From the NCBI RefSeq assembly GCF_004117935.1, contig NZ_SDOY01000118.1:214501-278500 (forward strand): a stretch of DNA of 64,000 bases, in the 5' to 3' direction. Of this stretch, positions 46,123 to 54,818 are shown in pieces. This DNA comes from Streptomyces roseicoloratus. Its GTDB lineage: Bacteria > Actinomycetota > Actinomycetes > Streptomycetales > Streptomycetaceae. Position 1 is the stretch's first letter; every line of letters starts with the position of its first letter. The notes under the pieces were generated by a model, which was not told the DNA's origin, searched no databases, and saw only the letters and a program-made list of their open reading frames with translations. Position numbers and translations under genes: made by a program.

Positions 46123-46415
46123 CATGTTGACCGGGCAACGGTCCGGTGCCCCGCGTTTGCGCGGGTCGCCGGACCCGCCGATAGTGGTGAGGGCGGCCGT
46201 CGCCCCTCCCTCCAGGAAGGCGACGCCTCGCGGGCGATACCGCGAAGGCACCGCAGGCCTTCGCGGCCGATACCTGCCTCGAAGGCACCACGAGCCTTTG
46301 CGGGTGACACCGCGAAAGCACCACGAGCCTTTGCGGGGATGCCTCGAAGGCACCACGAGTCCTTCGCAGGCGAGACCCCGCAGGCGCACCTCGTACGCAA
46401 GAGAGGAGCGGCGCC
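46123..46415 (+). repeat. Four ~33-bp hairpin-forming repeats upstream of the lectin gene
   Basis: Units of the type CGAAGGCACCACGAGCCTTTGCGG recur at about 46240, 46280, 46315 and 46345. Each can fold, the first perfectly (CCGCGAAGGC with GCCTTCGCGG around ACCGCAG). Two units begin CCGCGAA and two CCTCGAAGG. They may terminate the upstream gene or be a mobile repeat family; no gene is seen in the 293 bp. Confidence 0.65.
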
Positions 46416-47021
46416 ATGCGTCCACGCAAGGAAACGCGCTCCCGTCGCCTTCTGACGACGTCGACGATCCTGCTGGCCGGAAGCACCCTGCTCCTGCCCG
46501 CTCCCGCGATCGCCCATCCCGCGGCGCGCTCCGCCGACTCCTCGGCGGTGTCCCCGGCGGAGGCCAGGATCTCCGGCGGCACCTTCCAGTTCAGGAACCT
46601 CCAGACCGGCAAGTGCATGACCTTCAACGGCGGCACGCTCGCCCAGAACAACCTCGAACTGCTCCAGTTCGACTGCGACACGGACCGGTCGCGCCGCTGG
46701 CTCATCACCAACTGGGACGGTGATTCCTTTCAGTTGGTGAACGCCCGGAGCGGCAAGTGCGCGACGGTCGCCGGTGGCCGGTCGACCGACAACAACGTCA
46801 CCCTCGTGCAGTTCACCTGCGACTCCGACCCCTCGCGCCGCTGGCGCCTGACGGACTGGGGCGGCACGTCGTACAAGCTGGTGAACGTCCAGACGGGCAA
46901 GTGCGCGACGGTCGCGGGGGGCAGGTCGACCGACAACAACGTGCGGCTGGTCCAGTTCACCTGTGACTCCGACCCGTCACGCCGCTGGGTGATCCGCCTG
47001 GGCGGCACGCCGAACGGCTGA
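46416..47021 (+). CDS. Secreted ricin B-type (RICIN) lectin
   Basis: 201 residues with a signal peptide (RRLLTTSTILLAGSTLLLPAPAIA, cleavage near AHP). Three ~46-residue beta-trefoil repeats follow, each with a KC-T-V/F core and a D-x-S-RRW end. The second and third repeats are nearly identical (GGRSTDNNV and FTCDSDPSRRW twice), pointing to recent duplication. It should bind carbohydrates outside the cell. No catalytic domain is present. Confidence 0.88.
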   Translation: MRPRKETRSRRLLTTSTILLAGSTLLLPAPAIAHPAARSADSSAVSPAEARISGGTFQFRNLQTGKCMTFNGGTLAQNNLELLQFDCDTDRSRRWLITNWDGDSFQLVNARSGKCATVAGGRSTDNNVTLVQFTCDSDPSRRWRLTDWGGTSYKLVNVQTGKCATVAGGRSTDNNVRLVQFTCDSDPSRRWVIRLGGTPNG

Positions 47022-47031
47022 GGCCGTCCCC

Positions 47032-47565
47032 TCACCCCTCCAGGCCGGCGATCGTGGCCCGCAGCCAGCCGAGCTCCGCCTCGCTGGTGGCGCGGGCCAC
47101 GGTCAGGATGCCGCGCCGGAAGGGGTCGTCCAGTTCCTCGGCGCGCAGCGGCCGGTCGCCGTCGTAGAAGAAGCTGGCCGGCTCGTCGAGGAAGGCCAGC
47201 CGGCGCCGCAGTACGGCGGCCTGCGCGGCCGGGTCGTCCAGGTGCCGCAGGAACGCGAGCAGCGTGAACCAGCGGTTCTCGTCCGTGATGTCGGTGCCCC
47301 CGGCCTCGGCGAGCCTGCGGTGCAGCTCGCGCCTGCCCTCGGCCGTGAGGCTGAGGACGTGCCGCGGCGCGGCGGCGGGGCCCTGCCGGGTCTCGCGCGC
47401 GAGGAGCCCGGCCTTCTCCAGGCGCTTGATCGCCGGGTACAGCGTGGACTCGCCGACCGGGCGCACGTGGCCGGTGAGCGCGGTGATGCGCTTGCGCAGC
47501 TCGTAGCCGTGCAGGGGGGCTTCGTGGAGGAATCCGAGGATCGACAGTTCCAGCATGGCTCGCAT
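47032..47565 (-). CDS. PadR-family transcriptional regulator
   Basis: 177 residues. The winged helix starts LELSILGFLHEAPLHGYELRKRI, then STLYPAIKRLEKAGLLARET, and a C-terminal helical dimerisation domain follows, as in PadR class 2. A start three codons later (MLEL) is possible. A 34-bp palindrome lies 38 bp upstream between it and the divergent hydrolase gene, so it probably represses both. Confidence 0.92.
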   Translation of the reverse strand: MRAMLELSILGFLHEAPLHGYELRKRITALTGHVRPVGESTLYPAIKRLEKAGLLARETRQGPAAAPRHVLSLTAEGRRELHRRLAEAGGTDITDENRWFTLLAFLRHLDDPAAQAAVLRRRLAFLDEPASFFYDGDRPLRAEELDDPFRRGILTVARATSEAELGWLRATIAGLEG

Positions 47566-47602
47566 TCTCCCTCACGTCCCTCCTTTTCTCTCCTGATCGC
47601 TG

Positions 47603-47636
47603 TACATCGTTGACGTAGTACTACGTTGTCGATGTA
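47603..47636. promoter_or_regulatory. Long palindromic PadR operator
   Basis: TACATCG (47603-47609) and CGATGTA (47630-47636) are perfect inverted arms, and the centre ACGTAGTACTACGT is itself a perfect 14-bp palindrome; only three pairs mismatch over 34 bp. It sits in the 154-bp divergent gap, which fits a PadR (ATGT-N-ACAT class) site. Confidence 0.7.
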
Positions 47637-47719
47637 TGGTCGCGGCGTCGCAAGCGCGAGAGCCGTGAGCGACAGAGGCGACGAGAAGCGGCGAGAAGCG
47701 GCGACGAGGGGAGCGGACG

Positions 47720-48667
47720 ATGCGTGAGGCACGGTTCGACGCGCGGGGCAGCAGGATCCGGTGGACCGAGGCGCCGGGTGGGGCCGGCCGGGGCGAGGTT
47801 CCGGCTGTGACCGCCCGGGGCGAGGTGCCGGCGGGGACCGCTCCGGGCGCGGCGGCGGGTGGGACGGGCCGGCGGGAGGCGGGCTCGGGGCACGCCGGCC
47901 GTGGGGAGCGGCCGGCGGTGGTGTTCGTGCACGGCCTCGGCGCCGCCTCGACCGTCTACCACGCCCACATCGCCGCCCGTCCGGAGCTCGCGGGCCGCAG
48001 GATGCTCTTCGTGGACCTGCCGGGGCACGGCATCAGCGACCGGCCCGCCGACTTCGGCTACACCCCGGAGGAGCACGCGGACGCGCTGGCCGCCGCGCTG
48101 GACGAGGCGGGCGTGCGGGACGCCGTGCTGGCGGGGCACAGCATGGGCGGCCGGGTCGTCATCGTCCTCGCGCACCGCAGGCCCGACCTCGTGTCCCGGC
48201 TGGTCGTCACCGAAGGGAACCTCGACCCGTTCCCGCCGGCCACGGCGGGCAGCAGCGGCATCGCGGCGTACACGGAGGAGGAGTTCGTCCACGGCGGGGG
48301 CTTCGCCCGCGTCCTGGAACGCGTCGGCCCCACCTGGGCCGCCACCATGCGCCTCGCGGACCCGCTCGCGCTGTACCGCTCGGCCACCCACCTGCGGGCG
48401 GAGAGCGAACCGACGGTACGGGAGATGTTCCGGGGCTCGCGCGCCGAGCGCGTCTACCTCCAGGGCGAACGGAGCGGCGAACTCCCGGGCGCCGACGCCC
48501 TCATGGCCGCCGGCGTCGACGTGGTGACCGTGCCCGACGCCGGCCACAACATCATGTTCGACGACCCGGACGCCTTCACCCGCGCGGTGGCGGGCACGGG
48601 AACCTCGGACCGGGCGGGTCACGGGGCGGCCCGCACGGCCCGGGACCCCGCCCCGCACGCGGCCTGA
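47720..48667 (+). CDS. Alpha/beta hydrolase
   Basis: 315 residues. VVFVHGLGAAS gives the oxyanion loop, AGHSMGGRVV the nucleophile elbow, and DAGHNIMFDDP the catalytic His. A ~45-residue Gly/Ala-rich insert with GEVPA repeats follows residue 20. Probably an esterase or epoxide-hydrolase-type enzyme regulated by the neighbouring PadR; substrate unknown. Confidence 0.88.
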   Translation: MREARFDARGSRIRWTEAPGGAGRGEVPAVTARGEVPAGTAPGAAAGGTGRREAGSGHAGRGERPAVVFVHGLGAASTVYHAHIAARPELAGRRMLFVDLPGHGISDRPADFGYTPEEHADALAAALDEAGVRDAVLAGHSMGGRVVIVLAHRRPDLVSRLVVTEGNLDPFPPATAGSSGIAAYTEEEFVHGGGFARVLERVGPTWAATMRLADPLALYRSATHLRAESEPTVREMFRGSRAERVYLQGERSGELPGADALMAAGVDVVTVPDAGHNIMFDDPDAFTRAVAGTGTSDRAGHGAARTARDPAPHAA

Positions 48668-48669
48668 CG

Positions 48670-48701
48670 CGCCGGGGCGCTCCCGGAGGAGCGCCCCGGC
48701 G
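48670..48701 (+). terminator. Hairpin terminator of the alpha/beta hydrolase gene
   Basis: A 14-bp perfect stem CGCCGGGGCGCTCC/GGAGCGCCCCGGCG with loop CGGA, beginning 2 nt after the stop codon. The convergent methyltransferase could also use it. Confidence 0.8.
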
Positions 48702-48766
48702 TCCGCGCCGCCCGGACGGCCGGTGGCTCCTGCCTCTCCCGCCCCTCCAGGGTCCGCGGGAAGCCC

Positions 48767-49420
48767 CTACGCGGACGCGGCCCGGCGGCGGCGCAGGACG
48801 CGGAGGGAGTCCGTGACCGAGGTCTCCTCGAACTCGCCGGACTCCAGCGCGCGCCGGTAGATGCGGTACGGGGCCTGCCCGCCGTCCTCCGGGTTCGGGA
48901 AGACGTCATGGATGACGAGGACGCCGCCCGGAGCGACCTTCGGCGCCCAGCCCTCGTAGTCGTTCGTCGCGTGCTCGTCCGTGTGCCCGCCGTCGACGAA
49001 CACGAAGCCCAGCTGCCCGGCCCAGACCCGCGCCACCTGCGGCGAACGGCCGACCACCGCGATCACGTGCTCCTCCAGGCCGGCCTTCCGCAGCGTCCGG
49101 CGGAACGTCGGCAGCGTGTCCATCACGCCGACCTCGGGATCCACCACGCTCGGGTCGTGGTACTCCCACCCCGGCTGCTGCTCCTCGCTGCCCCGGTGGT
49201 GGTCCACCGTCACCGCGACCGTGCCCGCCTGCCGCGCCACGTCCGCGAGCAGGATCGTCGACCGCCCGCAGTACGTGCCGACCTCCAGCAGCGGCAGGCC
49301 CAGCTTCGCCGCCTCGGCGGCGGCCTCGTACAGGGCCAGCCCCTCCTTGACGGGCATGAAGCCCTTGGCCGCCTCGAACGCGGCGAGAATCTCGGGGCTG
49401 GGCTCCGTGGTGGCGGCCAT
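48767..49420 (-). CDS. Class I SAM-dependent methyltransferase (methyltransf_24 type)
   Basis: 217 residues from ATG 49420. LLEVGTYCGRSTILLADVAR is the SAM loop, AVTVDHHRGSEE the acidic strand end, and FVFVDGGHTDEHATNDYEGWAPKV with VLVIHDVFPNPEDG fits methyltransf_24 enzymes. Substrate unknown. It is convergent with the hydrolase gene. Confidence 0.88.
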   Translation of the reverse strand: MAATTEPSPEILAAFEAAKGFMPVKEGLALYEAAAEAAKLGLPLLEVGTYCGRSTILLADVARQAGTVAVTVDHHRGSEEQQPGWEYHDPSVVDPEVGVMDTLPTFRRTLRKAGLEEHVIAVVGRSPQVARVWAGQLGFVFVDGGHTDEHATNDYEGWAPKVAPGGVLVIHDVFPNPEDGGQAPYRIYRRALESGEFEETSVTDSLRVLRRRRAASA

Positions 49421-49492
49421 GGGACCACTCCTACTGGTCGGTACGACGTGTGGGCGCCCATCGTGCCCCATGCCCGGTCCCCTGTCGCACCC

Positions 49493-49575
49493 GGAGGCTC
49501 CTCGGGGTGCGGCCCGGAGGCTCCTCGGGGTGCGGCGTGGAGACCCCTCGGGGTGCGGCCCGGAGGCGACCCGCA
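49493..49575. repeat. Tandem 23-bp repeat upstream of the methyltransferase gene
   Basis: GGAGGCTCCTCGGGGTGCGG units start at 49493, 49516 and 49539, with a partial fourth at 49562. They lie between two divergent genes. Confidence 0.7.
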
Positions 49576-49650
49576 CCCCGCCCGCCGTTCCCGAGGTCGT
49601 ACGATCATGGACGTTTGCTTTGGCATGAACGCTTCGCAAGGGGGAACGGC

Positions 49651-50682
49651 GTGGACGGCGGCAGCCGGAAGAGGCGACGAGGACTGCTCGTCACGGTCAT
49701 CGCGGGCGCGACGATCGCGGCGGGCACGGGCATCGGACTGTGGGCGACGGACACCGGTCCGTTCCGGGACGCGTACTGCTGGGGCACCTGGCAGGAACAC
49801 GGTGGCCCCGGCCTCCTGGGTGACGAGCCCTTCGGCGAGCCGGGCTTCGAACGCCACTCCACCGAGTCCGCGCCACCCGCACCCGGCCGGCCGCAGGCCA
49901 CCTGCACGGTCGAGGTGGCGGCGTCCGACGCCGACGACGACGATCACGGCAAGGTCACCCTGACGTACGGGGCCGTGCCCGCCGGAGCCGAGGAACGCCG
50001 CAAGTGGATCTCCGATTACCTCCACGGCTCCGCGACCCCGCTGCCGGACGGCGTCCCCGGCCTCGTCGCCGGCGACCGGGGCATGATCGTCCTGCCCGCC
50101 GCCTGCGACGCGGACGGCAGGCCGGTGACGGTCACGATGTGGAGCGACGACATGGTGATCGGCAGGCCGGCGTCCGTCGGCCGCATGCTCGTCGACGCCG
50201 CCAACCAGCTCATGAAACAGGCGGGTTGCGCGCCGGGCGAGGAACTGCGCATGACCTCGCCGCTGGTGAAGCTCGCGGAGGACAGCGAACTCGCCAACAA
50301 ACCCCTGTGCCGGATACCGGGTCTGACCTTCACGCTCGACAAGACGATCCACTACAGGGAACAGGTGGGAACGGTCGGGGACGGACTCCAGACCTGCTCG
50401 GCGTGGTACGGCACGCGCAACGTGGTCACCCAGCCCGGCGCCCAGTTCGTGATGGCGGGCGAACCACGCATGGCCGCGCTGTTCACCGGCCTCCCCGAAG
50501 GCGCCGACAAGGGACTGGTGCGCGCCCGCTGCGACGGGCGGGAAACGGTCTTCTACGGGGACGTCCAGCCCGGCCTGCAAGGACACGGACAGCCGGACGA
50601 CCGGCGGGTGTTCCAGAACTTCGTCACGTCCGTGAGCAAGCGCATCGGCTGCGGTGCGACCGGGGGAGAGACCACACGATGA
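49651..50682 (+). CDS. Membrane-anchored extracytoplasmic protein, paralogue 1
   Basis: 343 residues from GTG 49651 with GGGGGA upstream. A single N-terminal helix (LLVTVIAGATIAAGTGIGLWA) is followed by a large Cys-containing extracytoplasmic domain (AYCWGTWQEH, MLVDAANQLMKQAGC, LVRARCDGRE). The stop overlaps the start of a clearly related gene (ATGA). The shared features are the CW near the membrane, the AAN-x-M-x(3)-GC helix and a final RIGCG. Function unknown. Confidence 0.75.
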   Translation: MDGGSRKRRRGLLVTVIAGATIAAGTGIGLWATDTGPFRDAYCWGTWQEHGGPGLLGDEPFGEPGFERHSTESAPPAPGRPQATCTVEVAASDADDDDHGKVTLTYGAVPAGAEERRKWISDYLHGSATPLPDGVPGLVAGDRGMIVLPAACDADGRPVTVTMWSDDMVIGRPASVGRMLVDAANQLMKQAGCAPGEELRMTSPLVKLAEDSELANKPLCRIPGLTFTLDKTIHYREQVGTVGDGLQTCSAWYGTRNVVTQPGAQFVMAGEPRMAALFTGLPEGADKGLVRARCDGRETVFYGDVQPGLQGHGQPDDRRVFQNFVTSVSKRIGCGATGGETTR

Positions 50683-51884
50683 CCGAGAACGCGCACGGCT
50701 CCGACGACACGGCGACCGGCGGCGACGCCGCTCCCGGCACGGCCTCCGGCCACGCCACGGAAGCGACGGCCACCGCCGCCCCGCCCTCCCGCCTGCGACG
50801 CCTCCTCCGGAGCCGCACGGCCCGCACCGCGACCGTCGCCGCCGTCGTCGGCGCGCTGCTCGGCGCCGGCACCGTCGCCTGGCGCACCGACACCCTGCCC
50901 CTGGTGAGCGGCCACGCCCCCTGCTGGGACTCGTTCGACGAGGACACGATGAAGGGCCTGTTCGGTGACCGCGAGACGCGGGTCGAGGAGCAGGTCCTGG
51001 AGAACGACGGCAACGCCCGGGGCATGACCTGGGGCGAGTGCCGCATCACCAGCTACGACGGCGACCGCATTCGGCGCCGGGTGAACGTCGACGTCCACCG
51101 GCTCGACGGCCTCTACGGCACCGACGGGCACCGCTGGCCGCGCGAGTTCCTCACATCCTGGGCGGTTCCGCTCGGCGAGGGCCTGCCCGGCATGGCCTCC
51201 GGCGAACGGGCCTGGATCGCCCTGCCGGAGGGCTGCACGGGCGTGGTGGGCGAGTTCGAGGCGGCGGCCGTGGTCGACGTCTCGATGGGCATGGGACGGG
51301 ACCACCCGTCGGCGTACGAGGAGGAGGACCGCGCCGACCTGACCCGCGCGGTCGTCGCGGCGGCCAACGGCGTCATGCGCGACTTCGGCTGCTCCGGCAC
51401 CTACCGCACCCCGGACCGCCTGCCCGCCGTCCCGGAGCGCGGCCCGGTCTCGGCCACGTCCTTCTGCGGGATCAAGGGGCTGAAGCGGCCCGCGGGCACG
51501 GACAAGTCGCTGACCTGGACCAGGACCAACGGCGACGGCGGCCCCGTGCGCGTGTGCGAGGCGGGCTACGAGAGCCTGGGCGCCTCGATCAGGCTGACGA
51601 CGGTGGTCGACCGCGGGCTGGTGGACCTGTTCGGGAAGGACGTGCTGAAGGGTGGCTCGGGGGTCGACGGCCCCAAGGGCTACGGAAAGGTCAACGCGAC
51701 CCGGGCGGTGTACCGGGCGAGGTGCCAGACCGGACCGGTCGTGTTCATGGTGGAGCAGGACCGGCCCCTCTACGACGACGCGGCGCGGCTCACCCGCGAA
51801 CTGCTGCCCGCGTTCGTCGAGGCCGAGGCGGAACGCATCGGCTGCGGCCCGGAGACGGTGAAGGGGAGGACCGGACGCAGCTGA
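50679..51884 (+). CDS. Membrane-anchored extracytoplasmic protein, paralogue 2
   Basis: 401 residues. After a ~45-residue cytoplasmic start, one helix (ATVAAVVGALLGAGTVAW) leads into a domain matching the preceding protein: APCWDSFDEDTMKGLFGD, AVVAAANGVMRDFGC, VYRARCQTG and the RIGCG end. The ATG overlaps the previous stop. The pair arose by tandem duplication. No homologue family or ligand is recognised. Confidence 0.75.
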   Translation: MTENAHGSDDTATGGDAAPGTASGHATEATATAAPPSRLRRLLRSRTARTATVAAVVGALLGAGTVAWRTDTLPLVSGHAPCWDSFDEDTMKGLFGDRETRVEEQVLENDGNARGMTWGECRITSYDGDRIRRRVNVDVHRLDGLYGTDGHRWPREFLTSWAVPLGEGLPGMASGERAWIALPEGCTGVVGEFEAAAVVDVSMGMGRDHPSAYEEEDRADLTRAVVAAANGVMRDFGCSGTYRTPDRLPAVPERGPVSATSFCGIKGLKRPAGTDKSLTWTRTNGDGGPVRVCEAGYESLGASIRLTTVVDRGLVDLFGKDVLKGGSGVDGPKGYGKVNATRAVYRARCQTGPVVFMVEQDRPLYDDAARLTRELLPAFVEAEAERIGCGPETVKGRTGRS

Positions 51885-52040
51885 CCCGGCGGGGCCGGCG
51901 CAGGCGGGGCCGGCGCAGGCGGCGCCCGGTCCGGCGGCGCGGCCTGCCGTTCGGGCGCGGCCTGCCGTTCGGGCGCGGTCTGCCGTGCGCTTCGACGACG
52001 ACCGGACCTCTTCTACGCGCCGGTCTGCGGAGGCGGCCAC

Positions 52041-52190
52041 ATGACGGCCGATCCGCAAGTGATCAGGGAACGTTCCGTCGGATACGCTCGGCTGCAGGCC
52101 GCCGCTCTCTCGCGGGAGGACTCGGCGGCGCTGTTCGCGCGCGTGAGGGGGCAACGGTATGGGCACCAGCCAGGAATCGCGGTGGCGTAA
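52041..52190 (+). pseudogene. Possible truncated Scr1/XRE-type regulator tail
   Basis: A 49-codon frame with GGAGG 7 nt before its ATG. RERSVGYARLQAAALSREDSAAL resembles the C-terminal end of the XRE regulators that normally precede DUF397 genes in Streptomyces, while the helix-turn-helix part is missing. It overlaps the DUF397 start. It may be a remnant or a short functional peptide. Confidence 0.4.
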
Positions 52191-52362
52191 GTCGTCCTCC
52201 AGCGGCCCCGACGGCGGCGCATGCGTCGAGTTCGCCGACCACGCCGCCCCCATCGCCGTCCGGGACTCCAAGAACCCCGCCGGCCCCGTCTTCCCCGCCT
52301 CCCCGGCGGCGTTCACCGCCTTCGTGAGTGCGGCGGCGGAGGACCGCATGGGACGGCGCTGA
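52159..52362 (+). CDS. DUF397 domain protein
   Basis: 67 residues with the family core SRWRKSSSSGPDGGACVEFA, IAVRDSKNPAGPVF and a C-terminal FTAFVSAA. DUF397 proteins are small partners of Scr1-type XRE regulators and act with anti-sigma-like circuits. Here the usual intact regulator is absent; only the short frame at 52041-52190 remains. Confidence 0.9.
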   Translation: MGTSQESRWRKSSSSGPDGGACVEFADHAAPIAVRDSKNPAGPVFPASPAAFTAFVSAAAEDRMGRR

Positions 52363-52367
52363 TCGTC

Positions 52368-52526
52368 ATGGCGGTCCTCATCGGGATCGTGGTCCTCGTC
52401 GTGGCCCTGACCGTCCTCGGCGGAACGGGAATCGCGGCGACGGGCGCGTCGCTCGTTCTCGCGGTGCGAGCCTGGTGGACGGGTCGAGGGACGGCGCGAG
52501 GGACGGCGCGAGGGGCGGCGGCGTGA
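52368..52526 (+). CDS. Possible small membrane protein
   Basis: 52 residues with two adjacent hydrophobic stretches (AVLIGIVVLVVALTVLGGTGIA, ATGASLVLAVRAWW) and a repetitive Arg/Ala tail from GGGACGGCGCGA repeats. It begins 5 nt after the DUF397 stop. No family recognised; tentative. Confidence 0.35.
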   Translation: MAVLIGIVVLVVALTVLGGTGIAATGASLVLAVRAWWTGRGTARGTARGAAA

Positions 52527-52540
52527 GGCGCGGCGGTCCG

Positions 52541-53530
52541 ATGAGCGAGCCGCAGAACGGGCCGACGTACGGGCCGACGCCGTTCGATCCCGAAGTGGCA
52601 GCGGCCATCGAGGCCTTGGGGACGGACTGGCGGGTGCCGCTCACCCCGGAGAACCTGGCCGAGCGGCGGGCGCGCGACGCGGCCTCGCGGCCCCGGCCCA
52701 CGGCCGGGGAACTGCGGGCCGGCGGGCGCTTCGTGGTGGAGGAGCTGCGGGCGGACGGTGGCGTGACACTCGTCGGTGCCCGGCCGGCGGGCCTGGAAGG
52801 GCCGTTGCCGCTGCTCTATTACCTGCACGGCGGGGCGATGGTGATGGGCAACGCGTGGTCCGTGCTGCCGACGGTGCTGCGGGAATGGGCCGAGCCGCTG
52901 GGCATGGCCGTCCTCTCGGTGGAGTACCGGCTGGCGCCGGAGGCGCCGTACCCGGCCGCGGTGGAGGACGCGTACGAGGGACTGGTCTGGGCGACCGGGC
53001 ACGCGGCGGAACTGGGTGTCGACCCGGGCCGCGTCGTCATCGGCGGCAAGAGCGCGGGCGGCGGACTCGCCGCGGCCCTGGCGCTGCTCGTACGGGACCG
53101 CGGCGGGCCGTCGACGCTGGGGCAGCTGCTGCTGTCGCCGATGCTGGACGACAGCATGGCGACGTACTCCGCGCGGCAGATGTCGGGCGTGGACGTGTGG
53201 GACCTGACGTCGCACGCGACGATCTGGCGGGCGTATCTGGGGGAGCGGTACGCGCCGGGTGCGGCGGACCTGCCTCCGTACGCCGCACCGGCACGCGCCT
53301 CGGACCTGTCGGATCTGCCTCCGGCCTACGTGGAGGTCGGCTCGGCGGAGATGTTCCGGGACGAGGGCGTGGCGTACGCGAACCGGATCTGGCGGTGCGG
53401 CGGCCGTGCCGAGCTCCACGTCGTACCGGGCGCATGCCACGGCTTCGACGGCCTCGCCCGGCACGCCGCCGTCACGGCAGACGCCCGCGCGACCCGCACC
53501 CGCTGGCTCCGCCGGATCCTCACCGCCTGA
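52541..53530 (+). CDS. Alpha/beta hydrolase of the hormone-sensitive lipase family
   Basis: 329 residues from ATG 52541. YLHGGAMVMGN is the HGG oxyanion motif, GGKSAGGGLA the nucleophile elbow (Ser in G-K-S-A-G) and GACHGFDGL the catalytic His; EYRLAPEAPYPAAVEDAY is diagnostic. It probably hydrolyses small carboxylic esters. Substrate unknown. Confidence 0.92.
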   Translation: MSEPQNGPTYGPTPFDPEVAAAIEALGTDWRVPLTPENLAERRARDAASRPRPTAGELRAGGRFVVEELRADGGVTLVGARPAGLEGPLPLLYYLHGGAMVMGNAWSVLPTVLREWAEPLGMAVLSVEYRLAPEAPYPAAVEDAYEGLVWATGHAAELGVDPGRVVIGGKSAGGGLAAALALLVRDRGGPSTLGQLLLSPMLDDSMATYSARQMSGVDVWDLTSHATIWRAYLGERYAPGAADLPPYAAPARASDLSDLPPAYVEVGSAEMFRDEGVAYANRIWRCGGRAELHVVPGACHGFDGLARHAAVTADARATRTRWLRRILTA

Positions 53531-53595
53531 GCGCGTCGGCGAGGGCCCGTGCTCTCCGGCTGGGTCCCGGCGCCCGCCCTGATACAACAGGCCCG

Positions 53596-54189
53596 ATGGG
53601 AATCCAGGAGCGCGAACGCAAGATGCACGGGCCGTTGCGGCGGGCCGGCCTCGAGGTGATCCCGGACGCCGTCCCGGACGGCACGATGCCGTGGGTCGGC
53701 GGGTACGACATCAGCGATGTCGTCGGCGGCTTCTCCCACCCGTACGCGACCCCACGTCTCGTCGAGCGTCTCAACGAGGACTGGTACGACCTGGCGGTCT
53801 CGGTCGGACTCCTCGACGAGCGACGCGAGTTCCTCGTCCTCCTTCCGGAGGTCATCCGTACCCACAGGAGCAACGCCTCGGAGCCGAGGGCCTGGACGCG
53901 GGTCCGGCTCCTGGACGACTGGGACATCATGGGCCGGGGTGCCGCGTCGGCGTTCCTCGGTGTCCGCGCGGGCCACCCGGGCTTCGACATGCTGGCGCTC
54001 GACAGCAGCGTGTACGTCCGCTGCTCGACGGGCGAGGCGGGCGTCGACGTGCTCGCGGTGGGCCATCCGCACCGCTCGGAGCACGTCGTGCAGCACCTGG
54101 AGCGGTACGCGACCTGGGAGGGCGCCGTCACCCCCTACGACCGCGAGATGAGGAGGCGTGTCGCCACCTGGCTCGCGACCCGCGCGTGA
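53596..54189 (+). CDS. Hypothetical protein
   Basis: 197 residues, soluble, with no signal peptide. Segments GYDISDVVGGFSHPYATPRL, WYDLAVSVGLLDERREF and FDMLALDSSVYVRCSTGEAG look like a conserved globular fold, but I cannot name the family. It lies alone between a lipase-type gene and low-complexity DNA (54190-54390, GGCTCC repeats). Confidence 0.6.
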   Translation: MGIQERERKMHGPLRRAGLEVIPDAVPDGTMPWVGGYDISDVVGGFSHPYATPRLVERLNEDWYDLAVSVGLLDERREFLVLLPEVIRTHRSNASEPRAWTRVRLLDDWDIMGRGAASAFLGVRAGHPGFDMLALDSSVYVRCSTGEAGVDVLAVGHPHRSEHVVQHLERYATWEGAVTPYDREMRRRVATWLATRA

Positions 54190-54392
54190 CCCGTACCCGG
54201 CTCCAGGCTCCGGGCTCCGGGTCCCGGCTCCGGTCCCGGCTCCTGACATCTGGCTCCTGACACCTGGCCGGGACGTGACGCCGGCCGGACGGGGCGACGC
54301 TCCGGCCGCACCGACTCCCGGCCCGGTGGCGCGAAACTCCCGCCCCGGACCGGATTCCCGCCTCGGACCGGAATCCCGCCCCGGACCGGGCC

Positions 54393-54809
54393 CTAGTCTC
54401 CGGCGGGCGTCGTCGCCAACACCGTGCGCAGACGCAGGACGCCGGCCTTCCACTCCTCGCCGTCCGACTCCTCCCACAGCTCGAGCAGTTCGGACGGCTC
54501 CGTCAGGACCCGGTCCAGGGCTTCCACGGCCGCCGGGCGCAGTTCGGCCGGGAGCGGCGGTATCGGCTGCTCCGGGGCGTACGAGGTGGTGACCGGGTCG
54601 CCACCCGGGCACTGCGCGGCGACCAGGGCCGCGGCGGCGACGGCCTCCACCGCCTGGTCGGCGTCCAGATAGTCGTCGCCGACGCCGCTCACCTCGCGGA
54701 ACGCGGCGAGCAGCACGCCGGCGCGCTGCTCCGACGGCACCTCGTCCACCCGGTACGAGAAATCCGCGGCGGTGTCGTTGTCGAACGGCCCGACGTCCCA
54801 GGTTCCCAT
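54393..54809 (-). CDS. DUF4259 domain protein
   Basis: 138 residues from ATG 54809, the start that gives the family opening MGTWDVGPFDNDTAADF. EVSGVGDDYLDADQAVEAVAAAALVAAQ and LRPAAVEALDRVL complete the pattern. DUF4259 proteins are small, cytoplasmic and of unknown function, often in Streptomyces accessory clusters. Confidence 0.88.
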   Translation of the reverse strand: MGTWDVGPFDNDTAADFSYRVDEVPSEQRAGVLLAAFREVSGVGDDYLDADQAVEAVAAAALVAAQCPGGDPVTTSYAPEQPIPPLPAELRPAAVEALDRVLTEPSELLELWEESDGEEWKAGVLRLRTVLATTPAGD

Positions 54810-54818
54810 GGCGCGCAC

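Noticed and set aside
49493..49575. CRISPR-like array
   Set aside because: Contiguous 23-bp tandem units without spacers.
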